64,000 nucleotides of DNA, taken from NCBI RefSeq assembly GCF_035917235.1, contig NZ_CP108423.1:1612001-1676000 (forward strand), written 5' to 3'. Made by a program: the position numbers and the translations under genes. The stretch is from Streptomyces sp. NBC_01294. GTDB lineage: Bacteria > Actinomycetota > Actinomycetes > Streptomycetales > Streptomycetaceae. Under the pieces are notes generated by a model, which was not told the origin of the DNA, ran no database searches, and saw nothing but the letters and a program-made list of their open reading frames with translations. Positions 24,610 through 32,633 of this stretch are shown one piece after another. How positions within the stretch are numbered: the first letter of the stretch is position 1; every line of letters starts with the position of its first letter.

Positions 24610-25501
24610 CACCGCCCGGAGGGCCACGGACGTCAAGGGCACGCGCGACGACCTGGCCGGCCTGGAGGCGGGCCTCGACGCGCTCGACGCGGTCCAGACC
24701 CACCGCACCCCGGTCCGCGAGGTCCTCGTCCAGAAGGTCCTCCCGCCGCTCCTGGCCGTGAGCCTCGTGCTCCTGGTCTGGCAGATCCTCGTCGCGACGA
24801 AGGTCATCGAGGAGACCAAGCTGCCCGCGCCGTCCGCGGTCTGGGACAGCCTGTCCGCGATGTGGCTGCAGGGCACCCTGCTGGAAGTGATCTGGACCTC
24901 GGTCTCGCGCGGTCTGCTCGGCTTCCTGCTGGCCCTGGCCATCGGCACGCCGCTCGGTCTGCTGGTCGCCCGGGTGAAGTTCGTGCGCGCCGCGATCGGC
25001 CCGATCCTGCAGGGCCTGCAGTCCCTGCCGTCGGTGGCCTGGGTACCGCCCGCCGTGCTCTGGTTCGGCCTGAACGACGCCATGATGTTCACGGTCATCC
25101 TGCTCGGCGCCGTCCCCTCCATCGCCAACGGCCTCGTCTCCGGCATCGACCAGATCCCGCCGCTCCACCTGCGGGCCGGCCGCACCCTGGGCGCCACCGG
25201 CCTGAGCGGGGCCCGGCACATCGTCATGCCGGCCGCGCTGCCCGGCTACCTCGCCGGCCTGAAGCAGGGCTGGGCGTTCTCCTGGCGCTCGCTGATGGCC
25301 GCCGAGATCATCGCCTCCTCGCCCGACCTCGGCCTCGGCCTCGGCCAGTTGCTGGAGAACGGCCGCAACAACATCGACCTGCCCGGCGTGTTCCTCGCGA
25401 TCATCCTGATCCTCGTGGTCGGCATCGCCATCGACCTGCTGATCTTCAGCCCGGTCGAGCGGTGGGTGCTGCGCAGCCGCGGCCTGCTGGTCAAGAGCTG
25501 A
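24596..25501 (+). CDS. ssuC: ABC transporter permease (sulfonate type)
   Basis: About 301 aa with a 45-residue cytoplasmic lead-in, then about six membrane helices (LLAVSLVLLVWQILVA, GLLGFLLALAIGTPLGLLVA, PSVAWVPPAVLWFGLNDAMMF, VFLAIILILVVGIAIDLLIF). The EAA coupling loop appears as RAGRTLGATGLSGARHIVMPAAL. ATG at 24596 with GGGGAG 10 nt upstream; an in-frame GTG at 24578 is an alternative. Confidence 0.87.
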   Translation: MASTDTARRATDVKGTRDDLAGLEAGLDALDAVQTHRTPVREVLVQKVLPPLLAVSLVLLVWQILVATKVIEETKLPAPSAVWDSLSAMWLQGTLLEVIWTSVSRGLLGFLLALAIGTPLGLLVARVKFVRAAIGPILQGLQSLPSVAWVPPAVLWFGLNDAMMFTVILLGAVPSIANGLVSGIDQIPPLHLRAGRTLGATGLSGARHIVMPAALPGYLAGLKQGWAFSWRSLMAAEIIASSPDLGLGLGQLLENGRNNIDLPGVFLAIILILVVGIAIDLLIFSPVERWVLRSRGLLVKS

Positions 25502-25506
25502 GTCCG

Positions 25507-26283
25507 ATGTCCCCCGCACCCGCCCTCCTGGTCATCGCCCACGGCAGCCGCGACCCGCGGCACGCCGCGACCGTGCACGCCCTCACCCGGCGTACGCGGG
25601 AGCTGCGGCCCGGGATGCGGGTCGAGACGGCCTTCCTCGACTTCAACACCCCTTCGGTGGGGCAGGCCCTGTCCGCGCTCTACCTCTCGGGCGTACGGGA
25701 GGTCGTCGCCCTGCCGCTCCTGCTCACCCGCGCCTTCCACGCGAAGTCCGACATCCCGGCGGCGCTGGCCGAGTCCACGGCCCGGCTGCCGGGGCTGTCC
25801 GTACGGGTGGCGGACGTGCTGGGCCCGTCCCCGCTCCTGCTCTCCGCCCTCGAACGCCGGCTCACCGAGGCCGGCCTCACCCCGGCGGACCGCGCCACCA
25901 CCGCGGTGGTGCTCGCGTCCGCCGGCTCCACAGACCCGGAGGCGATCGCAGTGATCGCTGAAATCGCGCGGGAGTGGCGGCACACCGGTTGGTGCGCCGT
26001 GCGACCTGCGTTCGCCTCCGCTGTCCTTCCCCGTACGGAAGACGCCGTACGGGCCCTGCGCGCCGAGGGCTTCGCCCGCGTGGCGGTGGCCCCGTACGTC
26101 ATCGCCCCGGGCCGGCTGCCGGACCGGATCGCGGCGGGCGCCGAAGCCGCGGGGGCGGATGTGCTGGCGGGCGTCCTGGGCGCCGCGCCGGAACTGGCCC
26201 GTCTCCTGCTGCGCCGCTACGACGCCGCCCTCACCCCCCTCGACTCGGCCCTGCCGGCCCCCTCGCCCGCCCTCACCGCGTAG
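25507..26283 (+). CDS. Sirohydrochlorin chelatase (CbiX/SirB-like)
   Basis: 258 aa, two-domain CbiX type. The N-terminal LLVIAHGSRDPRHAATV contains the metal-binding His of the chelatase site, and the second half repeats the fold with a degenerate motif (VVLASAGSTDPEA). The probable role is to insert iron into sirohydrochlorin to make the siroheme needed by the sulfite reductase at the start of this cluster. It is 5 nt after the permease stop and is the last gene of the strand-uniform sulfur cluster. Confidence 0.82.
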   Translation: MSPAPALLVIAHGSRDPRHAATVHALTRRTRELRPGMRVETAFLDFNTPSVGQALSALYLSGVREVVALPLLLTRAFHAKSDIPAALAESTARLPGLSVRVADVLGPSPLLLSALERRLTEAGLTPADRATTAVVLASAGSTDPEAIAVIAEIAREWRHTGWCAVRPAFASAVLPRTEDAVRALRAEGFARVAVAPYVIAPGRLPDRIAAGAEAAGADVLAGVLGAAPELARLLLRRYDAALTPLDSALPAPSPALTA

Positions 26284-26607
26284 TCGCCGGGGCATCGCCC
26301 GGGCACGGTCCGGGGAGGTGCTCGGGGCGTGCGCGCCGGACCGGCTGGTGCCAGACTGAGATCAGGGGTACCGCGCCGCTGACCGGCGGAAACGTGAGCC
26401 ATCCGGGGCGTGCACCGTGACCAGGGACGTACGGATCACTGTCGGGCGTAGCGACGGCCGCGCAGACGACGAAACCGAGTCGCTGCAACCTCGGATGAAG
26501 GTCCTGCGCCGGGATCCGCTCCTGCTAGACGTGGAGCGGGTACGGCATCCCCGCGCCGGTCCGGCTCCCCGCGGAACGCGCGGCACCGCCGCACGGCAGG
26601 GGGACCC
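26284..26607. other. Intergenic region upstream of the caspase-like gene
   Basis: No gene is supported. A 64-codon frame from GTG at 26417 ends in an overlap with the caspase ATG. It has weaker codon bias and no recognisable domain. The region is expected to hold the promoter of the caspase-like gene. Confidence 0.35.
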
Positions 26608-29007
26608 ATGACCAGGCCGGAACCGGGCAGACACGCGCTGGTCGTCGTGACCAGTACGTACAGCGATGAGGGGCTGGGGGCGCTGCGGGCTCCGGTGAAC
26701 GATGCGGCCGGACTCGCCGAGGTGCTCGGTGACCCCGCCATCGGCGACTTCGACGTGGAGGTGCTGACCGACCCCACCGCCCAGCACGCACGGCTCGCCG
26801 TGGAGGACTTCTTCGCGGACCGGTCCACCAAGGACACCCTGCTCCTGCACTTCTCCTGCCACGGGGTGAAGAACGCCGCGGGCAAGCTCTTCCTCGCCGC
26901 CACCGACACCCTCCGTACCCGACTGGCCGCGACCGGGATCCCGGCCGAGTACGTGAGCGGTCTGATGCTCGAGAGCCGCGCCCAGCGCGCGGTGCTGCTC
27001 CTGGACTGCTGCTACGCCGGGGCGTTCGAGCGGGGCATGCTCGCCCGGGGCGCCGCGGAGGCAGAGGTCCAGGAGAACTTCCAGAGCCTGAGAGCCACCG
27101 CGGGGAAACGGGGACGCGCGGTCTTCACCGCCTCCAGTGCCGTGGAGTACGCGTTCGAGGGCGACCACCCCGTGCCCGGCACTCCGGAGAACGGGGGCGG
27201 CGGACCCGGGCCCTCCCTGTTCACCGGCGCTCTGGTGGAGGGCCTGCGCACCGGCGAGGCCGACCTCGACAACGACGGAGAGGTCGGCATGTCCGAGTTG
27301 GCGGACTACGTCAGCGAGCGGATCCGCCTCGTGACTCCGCACCAGACCCCGCAGCTGTGGCTCTTCGGCTCCCAGGGCGACCTGTCGATCGCACACACCG
27401 GCCGGCCCCGGCCCAGGCCCGCGAACCTCCCGCCGCCGCTCGCCGACGCGGTCCGCTCCGAAAGCCGGGAACGGAAGCTCTGGGCGGTCGAGGACCTGGG
27501 AACCCTGCTGTGCGGCCCGGACGTGGGCGTGGCACTCACCGCCCACATGGCCCTGTCCGAACTGGCCGCCGACGACAGCCGGCGGGTGGCCGACCGCGCC
27601 ACGCACGCCCTGGCCCGGGCCGCTCCCGTGGTCGACACCTGGGCCCTGGAAGTGGGGCCCACCGAGACGGCCGTGGTCAAGGTGATGGGCCCGCCGCTCG
27701 TCCTCGCCACGCTGGAGGCCAAGACCGAACCGTGGCTGAAGGTCCGGTACGTGGACGGCGGCATCGAGCTGGCCCCGGACGTGGCCGCGCAGGGGCGCTA
27801 TGCGGGGACGGTGCAGCTCCGGACGGTGTCCGGGGAACTGGCGATCGCGGTGGCGACAAAGGTGGAGGCGGAACCCGAACCCGAACCCGAACCCAAGCCC
27901 AAGCCGGCACCGGTGGCGGAAACGGCGGCGGTGCCGGAGACCAGGACCAGCGGGACCCGGGAGCGGAACGGAACGCCCCCTCCGGTGGCGGAACCGCGCG
28001 CCCACCGGGTGCGGCAGGAGCAGGCCAGACCATCCGGACCGCACCAGGCGACCGGAACACCCCGCACACGTGCAACCGGAACACCCCTGCTGAGCCAGTG
28101 GCCTTTCCCGCTCGCGGCCGTCGCGATGGTGTGGGCCCTGTGCGTGCCCTTCTACGAGAATCTCGAACCACCCACCGACCGGCACACCATGTGGCTCGTG
28201 GCACCGATGGAGTGGATCTGGCCGATGGGAGCAGCGGGCCCGATCCTGTTCGTGCTGACGGTTCTGAGCGCCGTCACGTGTGCCACGGCCGGAGTCATGG
28301 TCAGGGGCCGCTTCCCGGCCCTCGGTCGGCCGGTGCTGCGCTGGTGGTGCGGCGCACTGGCGGCGCTGACCCTCGGCGCCATGGTGACGGTGTCGTTCAT
28401 CGCCTCCGTCGTGGCCGGCAGGTTCGACCCCCTCGCCGGCTGCCTGGCCTTCGCCGTGGGCAGTCTGCTGCAGGCATGCGGCGCCGCGCAGCTGTGGCCG
28501 CAAGGGTCCGTGGCGGGCACCGGGCCGCCGGAGCCCACCGATCCCCGCTCGCTCCTGCCGTTCAAGCTCTCGGCGCCGGTGCTGGGCCTGGTGCTGCCGC
28601 TGCCGCTCATCAGAGGCGACCCGGACTGGCGGCTCATCGAAGGGCTGCACCCGGACAGCAGCCGGTCACCGGCGGCGTGCGCGCTGGCGCTGCTCGGCCT
28701 GATCGCCTGCGTGGTCGTCGGGTTTGAGGCCTGGCGCGGCGTCCCGGTGGCCCGGCTGCCCAAGGTGCGCTGGTGGTACAGCGGCCTCGCCCTGCTGACG
28801 CTGGGGACGTCCCTCTACTTCTGGAACCACGAGAACCCGGCCGCCTCCGGCCTGTACGTCCTCACGTTCGGCTGTGCCCTCCAGCTCTGGGCCTCGGCCA
28901 CCCTCTGGCTCGCCGGACCGTCCCCCGGGCGGACCGCGGCCACCCGCGGCCGCGCCACCGTTGCAGGCCACCCACCGACCGTCCCCCGGGCAAGCCCCGG
29001 TCGCTAG
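26608..29007 (+). CDS. Caspase-like (C14) peptidase with C-terminal membrane domain
   Basis: 799 aa. Residues 1-250 form a caspase/metacaspase p20-like domain: the strand TKDTLLLHFSCHG gives the catalytic His (about 85), and AVLLLDCCYAGAF gives the catalytic Cys (about 135). An acidic loop DLDNDGEVGMSELADYV follows. A middle region of about 150 residues is mixed. A Glu-Pro/Lys-Pro tract (about 420) and a basic linker lead to about eight membrane helices (about 490-790), such as FPLAAVAMVWALCVPF and GPILFVLTVLSAVTCATAGVMV. Bacterial caspase-like proteins with membrane modules are known or suspected suicide effectors. That role is inferred; no sensor gene is adjacent. The ATG overlaps a short doubtful ORF. 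Confidence 0.8.
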   Translation: MTRPEPGRHALVVVTSTYSDEGLGALRAPVNDAAGLAEVLGDPAIGDFDVEVLTDPTAQHARLAVEDFFADRSTKDTLLLHFSCHGVKNAAGKLFLAATDTLRTRLAATGIPAEYVSGLMLESRAQRAVLLLDCCYAGAFERGMLARGAAEAEVQENFQSLRATAGKRGRAVFTASSAVEYAFEGDHPVPGTPENGGGGPGPSLFTGALVEGLRTGEADLDNDGEVGMSELADYVSERIRLVTPHQTPQLWLFGSQGDLSIAHTGRPRPRPANLPPPLADAVRSESRERKLWAVEDLGTLLCGPDVGVALTAHMALSELAADDSRRVADRATHALARAAPVVDTWALEVGPTETAVVKVMGPPLVLATLEAKTEPWLKVRYVDGGIELAPDVAAQGRYAGTVQLRTVSGELAIAVATKVEAEPEPEPEPKPKPAPVAETAAVPETRTSGTRERNGTPPPVAEPRAHRVRQEQARPSGPHQATGTPRTRATGTPLLSQWPFPLAAVAMVWALCVPFYENLEPPTDRHTMWLVAPMEWIWPMGAAGPILFVLTVLSAVTCATAGVMVRGRFPALGRPVLRWWCGALAALTLGAMVTVSFIASVVAGRFDPLAGCLAFAVGSLLQACGAAQLWPQGSVAGTGPPEPTDPRSLLPFKLSAPVLGLVLPLPLIRGDPDWRLIEGLHPDSSRSPAACALALLGLIACVVVGFEAWRGVPVARLPKVRWWYSGLALLTLGTSLYFWNHENPAASGLYVLTFGCALQLWASATLWLAGPSPGRTAATRGRATVAGHPPTVPRASPGR

Positions 29008-29103
29008 TCGGCGTGTCGTGCCGATCAGGCCGGGCCGGCCGGCAAGAGGCCCCCCTAGGTTGTGGCGTCAAAGTCCCGTCTGGCCGGCGGGGCCTGGCGC
29101 GCC

Positions 29104-30105
29104 CTAGATCCGGGCCGTGGCCTCGTCGGCCAGGGTCGTCAGGTCTTCGATGGACATCGCGCCCGGCGGCAGCGACTCCCGCGCGAAGATGTTCGCCGCG
29201 TGCCGCAGGACGTCGTTGACGGGGGTCGGGATCCCGTGCAGCCGGCCCAGCAGGCAGATCTCCCCGTTGAGGTAGTCCGCCTCCACCGAGCCCGTCCCCC
29301 GCGCCAGGCTCTGCCAGGACGACCCGCCCCGCACCCCCGGCGGCTGGTCCACCTTGCCGTCGCGCGCCTGCGCCTGCTCGGCGTCCGAGGCGTACGCGAT
29401 GCCCGCGGCCCCGAAGGCCGCCTTCGCCTCGCGCACGGCCCGCAGCAGCAGCGCCGCCTTCGCCGGTTCCGGCTCCGGGCCGGTCGTGGCCTGGATCGCG
29501 TTGCCCAGGTTCCCCAGCAGCTTCGCGTACTTCCACCGCATCACGTCCTCGACGAGCGGCGCCTCGAAGCCGGCCTTGCCGAGGTCCTCCGCGACCGCAC
29601 GGGACAGGGCGTCCGTGCCGCCGGCCGCCCGGCCCAGGTGCAGGATGCCGGTCAGCGGCGTGCACAGCGCCGAGACCACGCCCGGCTCCAGGAAGGTCGC
29701 GGGCAGCCATACGCACACCCCGTACACGCGCGCGAAGCGCCGTAGCGCCAGCCGCTCGCTCTCCACGCCGTTCTGCGCGCACAGCACCGGCAGCCGCTGC
29801 GCCGCCGTGCCGCCGCCCGCGACCTCCGCGTCACCCCACGCGTCGAGCGCGGCGATCGCGTCCTGGGTCTTCACGGACAGCAACAGCACGTCGTCCGGCC
29901 GCAGTTCCCCGAGTTCGTCCGGTCCGGTGACCACGGGCAGCCGGTGTACCCGCTCCCCGTCGGCCGTCGTGAGCCGCAGCCCGTCGGCCCGCAGGGCCTG
30001 CGCGTGCGCGCCGCGTGCGACGAGTACGACCTCGCCGCCCGCCCCCGCGAGCCGTCCGCCGATGGTGGCGCCGACCGCGCCCGCGCCGATGATGATGTAA
30101 CGCAT
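29104..30105 (-). CDS. 2-dehydropantoate 2-reductase family protein (PanE-like)
   Basis: 333 aa. An N-terminal Rossmann fold with IIIGAGAVGATIGGRLA binds NADPH; the middle LCAQNGVESE and ERLALRRF follow. The C-terminal ketopantoate reductase domain includes DVMRWKYAKLLGNLGNAIQA (catalytic Lys) and the late SSWQSLARGTGSVEADYLNGEI, with the Ser and Glu of the active site. It may make pantoate for coenzyme A or act on another 2-keto substrate, since Streptomyces carry several paralogues. It stands alone between convergent neighbours. Confidence 0.82.
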   Translation of the reverse strand: MRYIIIGAGAVGATIGGRLAGAGGEVVLVARGAHAQALRADGLRLTTADGERVHRLPVVTGPDELGELRPDDVLLLSVKTQDAIAALDAWGDAEVAGGGTAAQRLPVLCAQNGVESERLALRRFARVYGVCVWLPATFLEPGVVSALCTPLTGILHLGRAAGGTDALSRAVAEDLGKAGFEAPLVEDVMRWKYAKLLGNLGNAIQATTGPEPEPAKAALLLRAVREAKAAFGAAGIAYASDAEQAQARDGKVDQPPGVRGGSSWQSLARGTGSVEADYLNGEICLLGRLHGIPTPVNDVLRHAANIFARESLPPGAMSIEDLTTLADEATARI

Positions 30106-30214
30106 GCCCCCGAGCCTGGCACATCCCGCCCCCCGCGTTGCCGTCGGGGCGGGGTGAAGAGGTACCGGATCCCGGCGGGGAGCCGCCCGTACGGGGAGCG
30201 GTTCGCCCGAGGGG

Positions 30215-30733
30215 TCAGCGCACGTCGGTGCGCAGGTGCGTGCGGGCGGTCTCGAAGAGGCCGGTCAGGGCCGAGGCCCCGGCCACGTGCTGGTCCTCGA
30301 CCAGCAGTTTGCAGACCTGGCCCTGCTCGCCCGCGACGAAGAGGTCGACGCGGTGGGCGGGCACGCTCTCGCCCTCCCAGCGGAAGTCCAGGTCCAGCCG
30401 GACGGCGTTCTTCCCGCCCTGCTCCAGCGGGGTGGAGGTGTGGGTGAGGTCCTGCATCTTGGACTCGGCGGTCTTGCGGTACCAGGCGAGCTCGCCGATG
30501 GAGGCGGCCTGCGCGGTGCTGCCGTAGGTGCTGTCGCGCTTGAGGCCGATCACGTAGCGGCCGTCCGGGGAGACCCAGTTGACGTGCAGCGCGTCGTCGT
30601 CCTTGATCTTCCAGCCGTCGGGCACGGCGAGCGACGCGGTGAGCGCCACGGCGGCCACCTCCGCCATCCGCCGGGTCCGTGTCGGGTGCGTCGCGGGCGG
30701 TGTGTCGTCTCCTGCGGGCAGGCTGCCGCTCAT
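30215..30733 (-). CDS. Hypothetical secreted or membrane-associated protein
   Basis: 172 aa. A short N-terminal hydrophobic segment (RMAEVAAVALTASLAV) precedes a domain beginning VPDGWKIKDDDALHVNWVSPDGRY. The pattern VP-x-GW...W-x-SPDGRY with late RVDLFVAGEQGQVCKLLVEDQ resembles the extracellular sensor-like domains attached to actinobacterial Ser/Thr kinases, here free-standing. The start ATG at 30733 has an excellent GGAGGGGGAG site. No catalytic motif was seen. Confidence 0.6.
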   Translation of the reverse strand: MSGSLPAGDDTPPATHPTRTRRMAEVAAVALTASLAVPDGWKIKDDDALHVNWVSPDGRYVIGLKRDSTYGSTAQAASIGELAWYRKTAESKMQDLTHTSTPLEQGGKNAVRLDLDFRWEGESVPAHRVDLFVAGEQGQVCKLLVEDQHVAGASALTGLFETARTHLRTDVR

Positions 30734-30798
30734 CACTCCCCCTCCGTGATCCCCACCCCCATTGAAACCGAACTGACTTTGCCCCGGGTTGAGTTCGG

Positions 30799-31347
30799 TC
30801 AGACCGCGGTCAGCTCGACGAGCTTGGCGACGGTGTTCCAGTTGCGGGTCGTCGCGTCGATCCCCTTGACGACGGCGGGCTTGGCGAGGGCCTCGGCCAG
30901 TTTGGAGCGGCCCAGTCCGTTGGGGGCGTAGAGGTAGAGGACGTGGTCGCCGAGGCGGTACTCCTCGGGGAGGTACGCCGCCTCGTCGAGCGCGGCGAAG
31001 CGCTCCGCGCCGGGCTGTTCCGAGAAGAAGGTGGCGTGGAGCTGCTTGCCCTCCAGCTCCGCGGCCGGGAAGGGGCAGGCGTCGGCGACGGCGCGCAGGT
31101 ACGCGCCGTCCACCACCAGGCACGCCACTCGGAAGCCGAAGTGGTCCTCGATGGCCTTCTCCAGCTCCCGGGCGAGCGTCCCCGGGTCCTTCTTCGCGCT
31201 GCTGAAGACGGCGTTGCCGCTCTGCAGGTACGTCTGTACGTCGCCGTGGCCGAGCCCCTCCAGCAGGGAGCGCAGCTCCGCCATCGGGACCTTCTTGCTC
31301 CCGCCGACATTGATCCCGCGCAGCAGCGCCGCGTATTTCTTGCTCAT
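30799..31347 (-). CDS. DUF1697 domain-containing protein
   Basis: 182 aa. The start KYAALLRGINVGGSKKVPM and the following DVQTYLQSGNAVFSS are the signature of DUF1697, and the family's usual length is about 180. Its biochemical role is unknown. It is 20 bp downstream of the glycosyltransferase gene on the same strand and may be cotranscribed with it. Confidence 0.85.
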   Translation of the reverse strand: MSKKYAALLRGINVGGSKKVPMAELRSLLEGLGHGDVQTYLQSGNAVFSSAKKDPGTLARELEKAIEDHFGFRVACLVVDGAYLRAVADACPFPAAELEGKQLHATFFSEQPGAERFAALDEAAYLPEEYRLGDHVLYLYAPNGLGRSKLAEALAKPAVVKGIDATTRNWNTVAKLVELTAV

Positions 31348-31367
31348 GAGGGCACCCTAGGACCCGG

Positions 31368-32570
31368 CTACGACAGTTCGGCCTCGATGAGGTCGGCGGC
31401 CTGGCGTGCGCCGCCCTCGGCGGCCATCCCCGCGCGGACGGCCTCGGCGCGGGCCGCGACCCCGGGGTCGGTGACCAGGGCGAGGACCGCCTCCCGGAGG
31501 GTCACGGCGTCCGCGTCGGCCATGGGGACGTGCCAGGCCACTCCGAGCGAGACCAGCATGTCGGCGTTGCCGAACTGGTCGACGGCCTGCGGGACGGCGA
31601 CCATCGGGGTGGCGGTGGCGAGCCCCTCCTGGCTGCCGCCGGCGCCCGCGTGCGTGATGAAGGCGTCCGCCTGGCGCAGGATGTCCAGCTGCGGAACCCA
31701 GCGGTGGACCTCGACGTTGGCGGGGATCTCGCCCAGGTCGGCCTCGTCGGTGAACGCGCCGATCTGGAGGACGACGTGCCAGTCGGCCAGGTCCGCGAAG
31801 GCGTCGATGCAGGCGCGGTAGAAGACGGGCTGCTTGGTGAAGGCGGAGCCGAGCGAGACCAGCAGCACCTTCTTGCCCTCGGCGGCGGCCGGCCTCTCCC
31901 AACTGCCCTGCGTGGCCGAGCGGTCACCCTGGCAGGCGCCGACGAAGGTGTGTACGGACCGGTCGACGCGGTCGGCGTGGGGCTGGAGCGCCTCGGGGAT
32001 CAGGACGAGGCTGCGGCGCGGGCGGCTCTGGAGGCGTTCGATCTGGCCGTCGAGACCGTTCTCGGTGAGCCAGGCGGCGAACCGGGCGTAGTACGCCTGT
32101 CCGCGCTCGGAGGCCTTCAGCCCGGCGAACATCGGCTCGGCCACCTCCTCGTCGTAGCCCTCCCAGGCGACGAGGTTCGGGGAGAGGGAGACGGCGGGCA
32201 CGCCCCAACGGTGGGCGAGGACGGGTGCCGGGTAGGAGGTGATGTCGTGGATGACCAGGTCCGGCTCGTCGCCCGCGAAGGCGGCGCCGAGCTGCGGGAG
32301 GACCTGGATGGCGTCGTTCAGGAAGGGCTCCAGGTTGTCGATGAGTTCAGTGCCCCAGGCCTCGGGGTCGTCGTCGGTGGGGAGGGTGGAGGTGTAGACG
32401 ACGGGCGTGGCGCCGGTCTCGGCGACCTTCTCGGCGAAGGCGGCGGGGATGGCGTAGCTGACGCGGTGACCGCGGGCGACGAGCTCCCGGATCACCTCGA
32501 TGCTCGGGTTCACGTGGCCGTGGGCGGCGATGGAGAACATGGCGATGTGCGCGGGCTTGGCTGAGGTCAT
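31368..32570 (-). CDS. mgt: Macrolide-type UDP-glycosyltransferase (MGT/OleD family)
   Basis: 400 aa, GT1 family, GT-B fold. The N-terminal acceptor domain starts [20 protein letters not shown] with the catalytic-base His of the SIAAHGH motif. The C-terminal donor domain carries [21 protein letters not shown], followed by [18 protein letters not shown] and DQFGNADML, the UDP-sugar signature. The family (OleD, OleI, MgtA) glucosylates macrolides and related phenolic compounds and so inactivates them. The promoter has a 19-bp perfect operator between -35 and -10 (separate entry), and the ATG is 6 nt from the -10, giving a leaderless transcript. Function is assigned by family; the actual acceptor is unknown. 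Confidence 0.82.
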   Translation of the reverse strand: MTSAKPAHIAMFSIAAHGHVNPSIEVIRELVARGHRVSYAIPAAFAEKVAETGATPVVYTSTLPTDDDPEAWGTELIDNLEPFLNDAIQVLPQLGAAFAGDEPDLVIHDITSYPAPVLAHRWGVPAVSLSPNLVAWEGYDEEVAEPMFAGLKASERGQAYYARFAAWLTENGLDGQIERLQSRPRRSLVLIPEALQPHADRVDRSVHTFVGACQGDRSATQGSWERPAAAEGKKVLLVSLGSAFTKQPVFYRACIDAFADLADWHVVLQIGAFTDEADLGEIPANVEVHRWVPQLDILRQADAFITHAGAGGSQEGLATATPMVAVPQAVDQFGNADMLVSLGVAWHVPMADADAVTLREAVLALVTDPGVAARAEAVRAGMAAEGGARQAADLIEAELS

Positions 32571-32576
32571 GATCGA

Positions 32577-32605
32577 ACCATAACGAGACGATACGTCTCG
32601 TGCAA
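32577..32605 (-). promoter_or_regulatory. mgt promoter with TetR-type operator in the spacer
   Basis: Reading toward mgt: -35 TTGCAC (32605-32600), 17-bp spacer, -10 TATGGT (32582-32577), then the ATG 6 nt later. The spacer is almost entirely covered by the perfect palindrome ACGAGACGATACGTCTCGT (32583-32601). Such a 19-bp operator between the promoter elements is classical for TetR-family repression. No TetR gene is adjacent, so the repressor must be encoded elsewhere. Confidence 0.7.
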
Positions 32606-32633
32606 CCTTTTTCGCGCCCGGCCGGCCGCGAAA

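Noticed and set aside
26417..26611. 64-codon ORF overlapping the start of the caspase-like gene
   Set aside because: Overlap with the ATG is suggestive, but codon bias is weak, there is no ribosome site and no recognisable domain; treated as non-coding.
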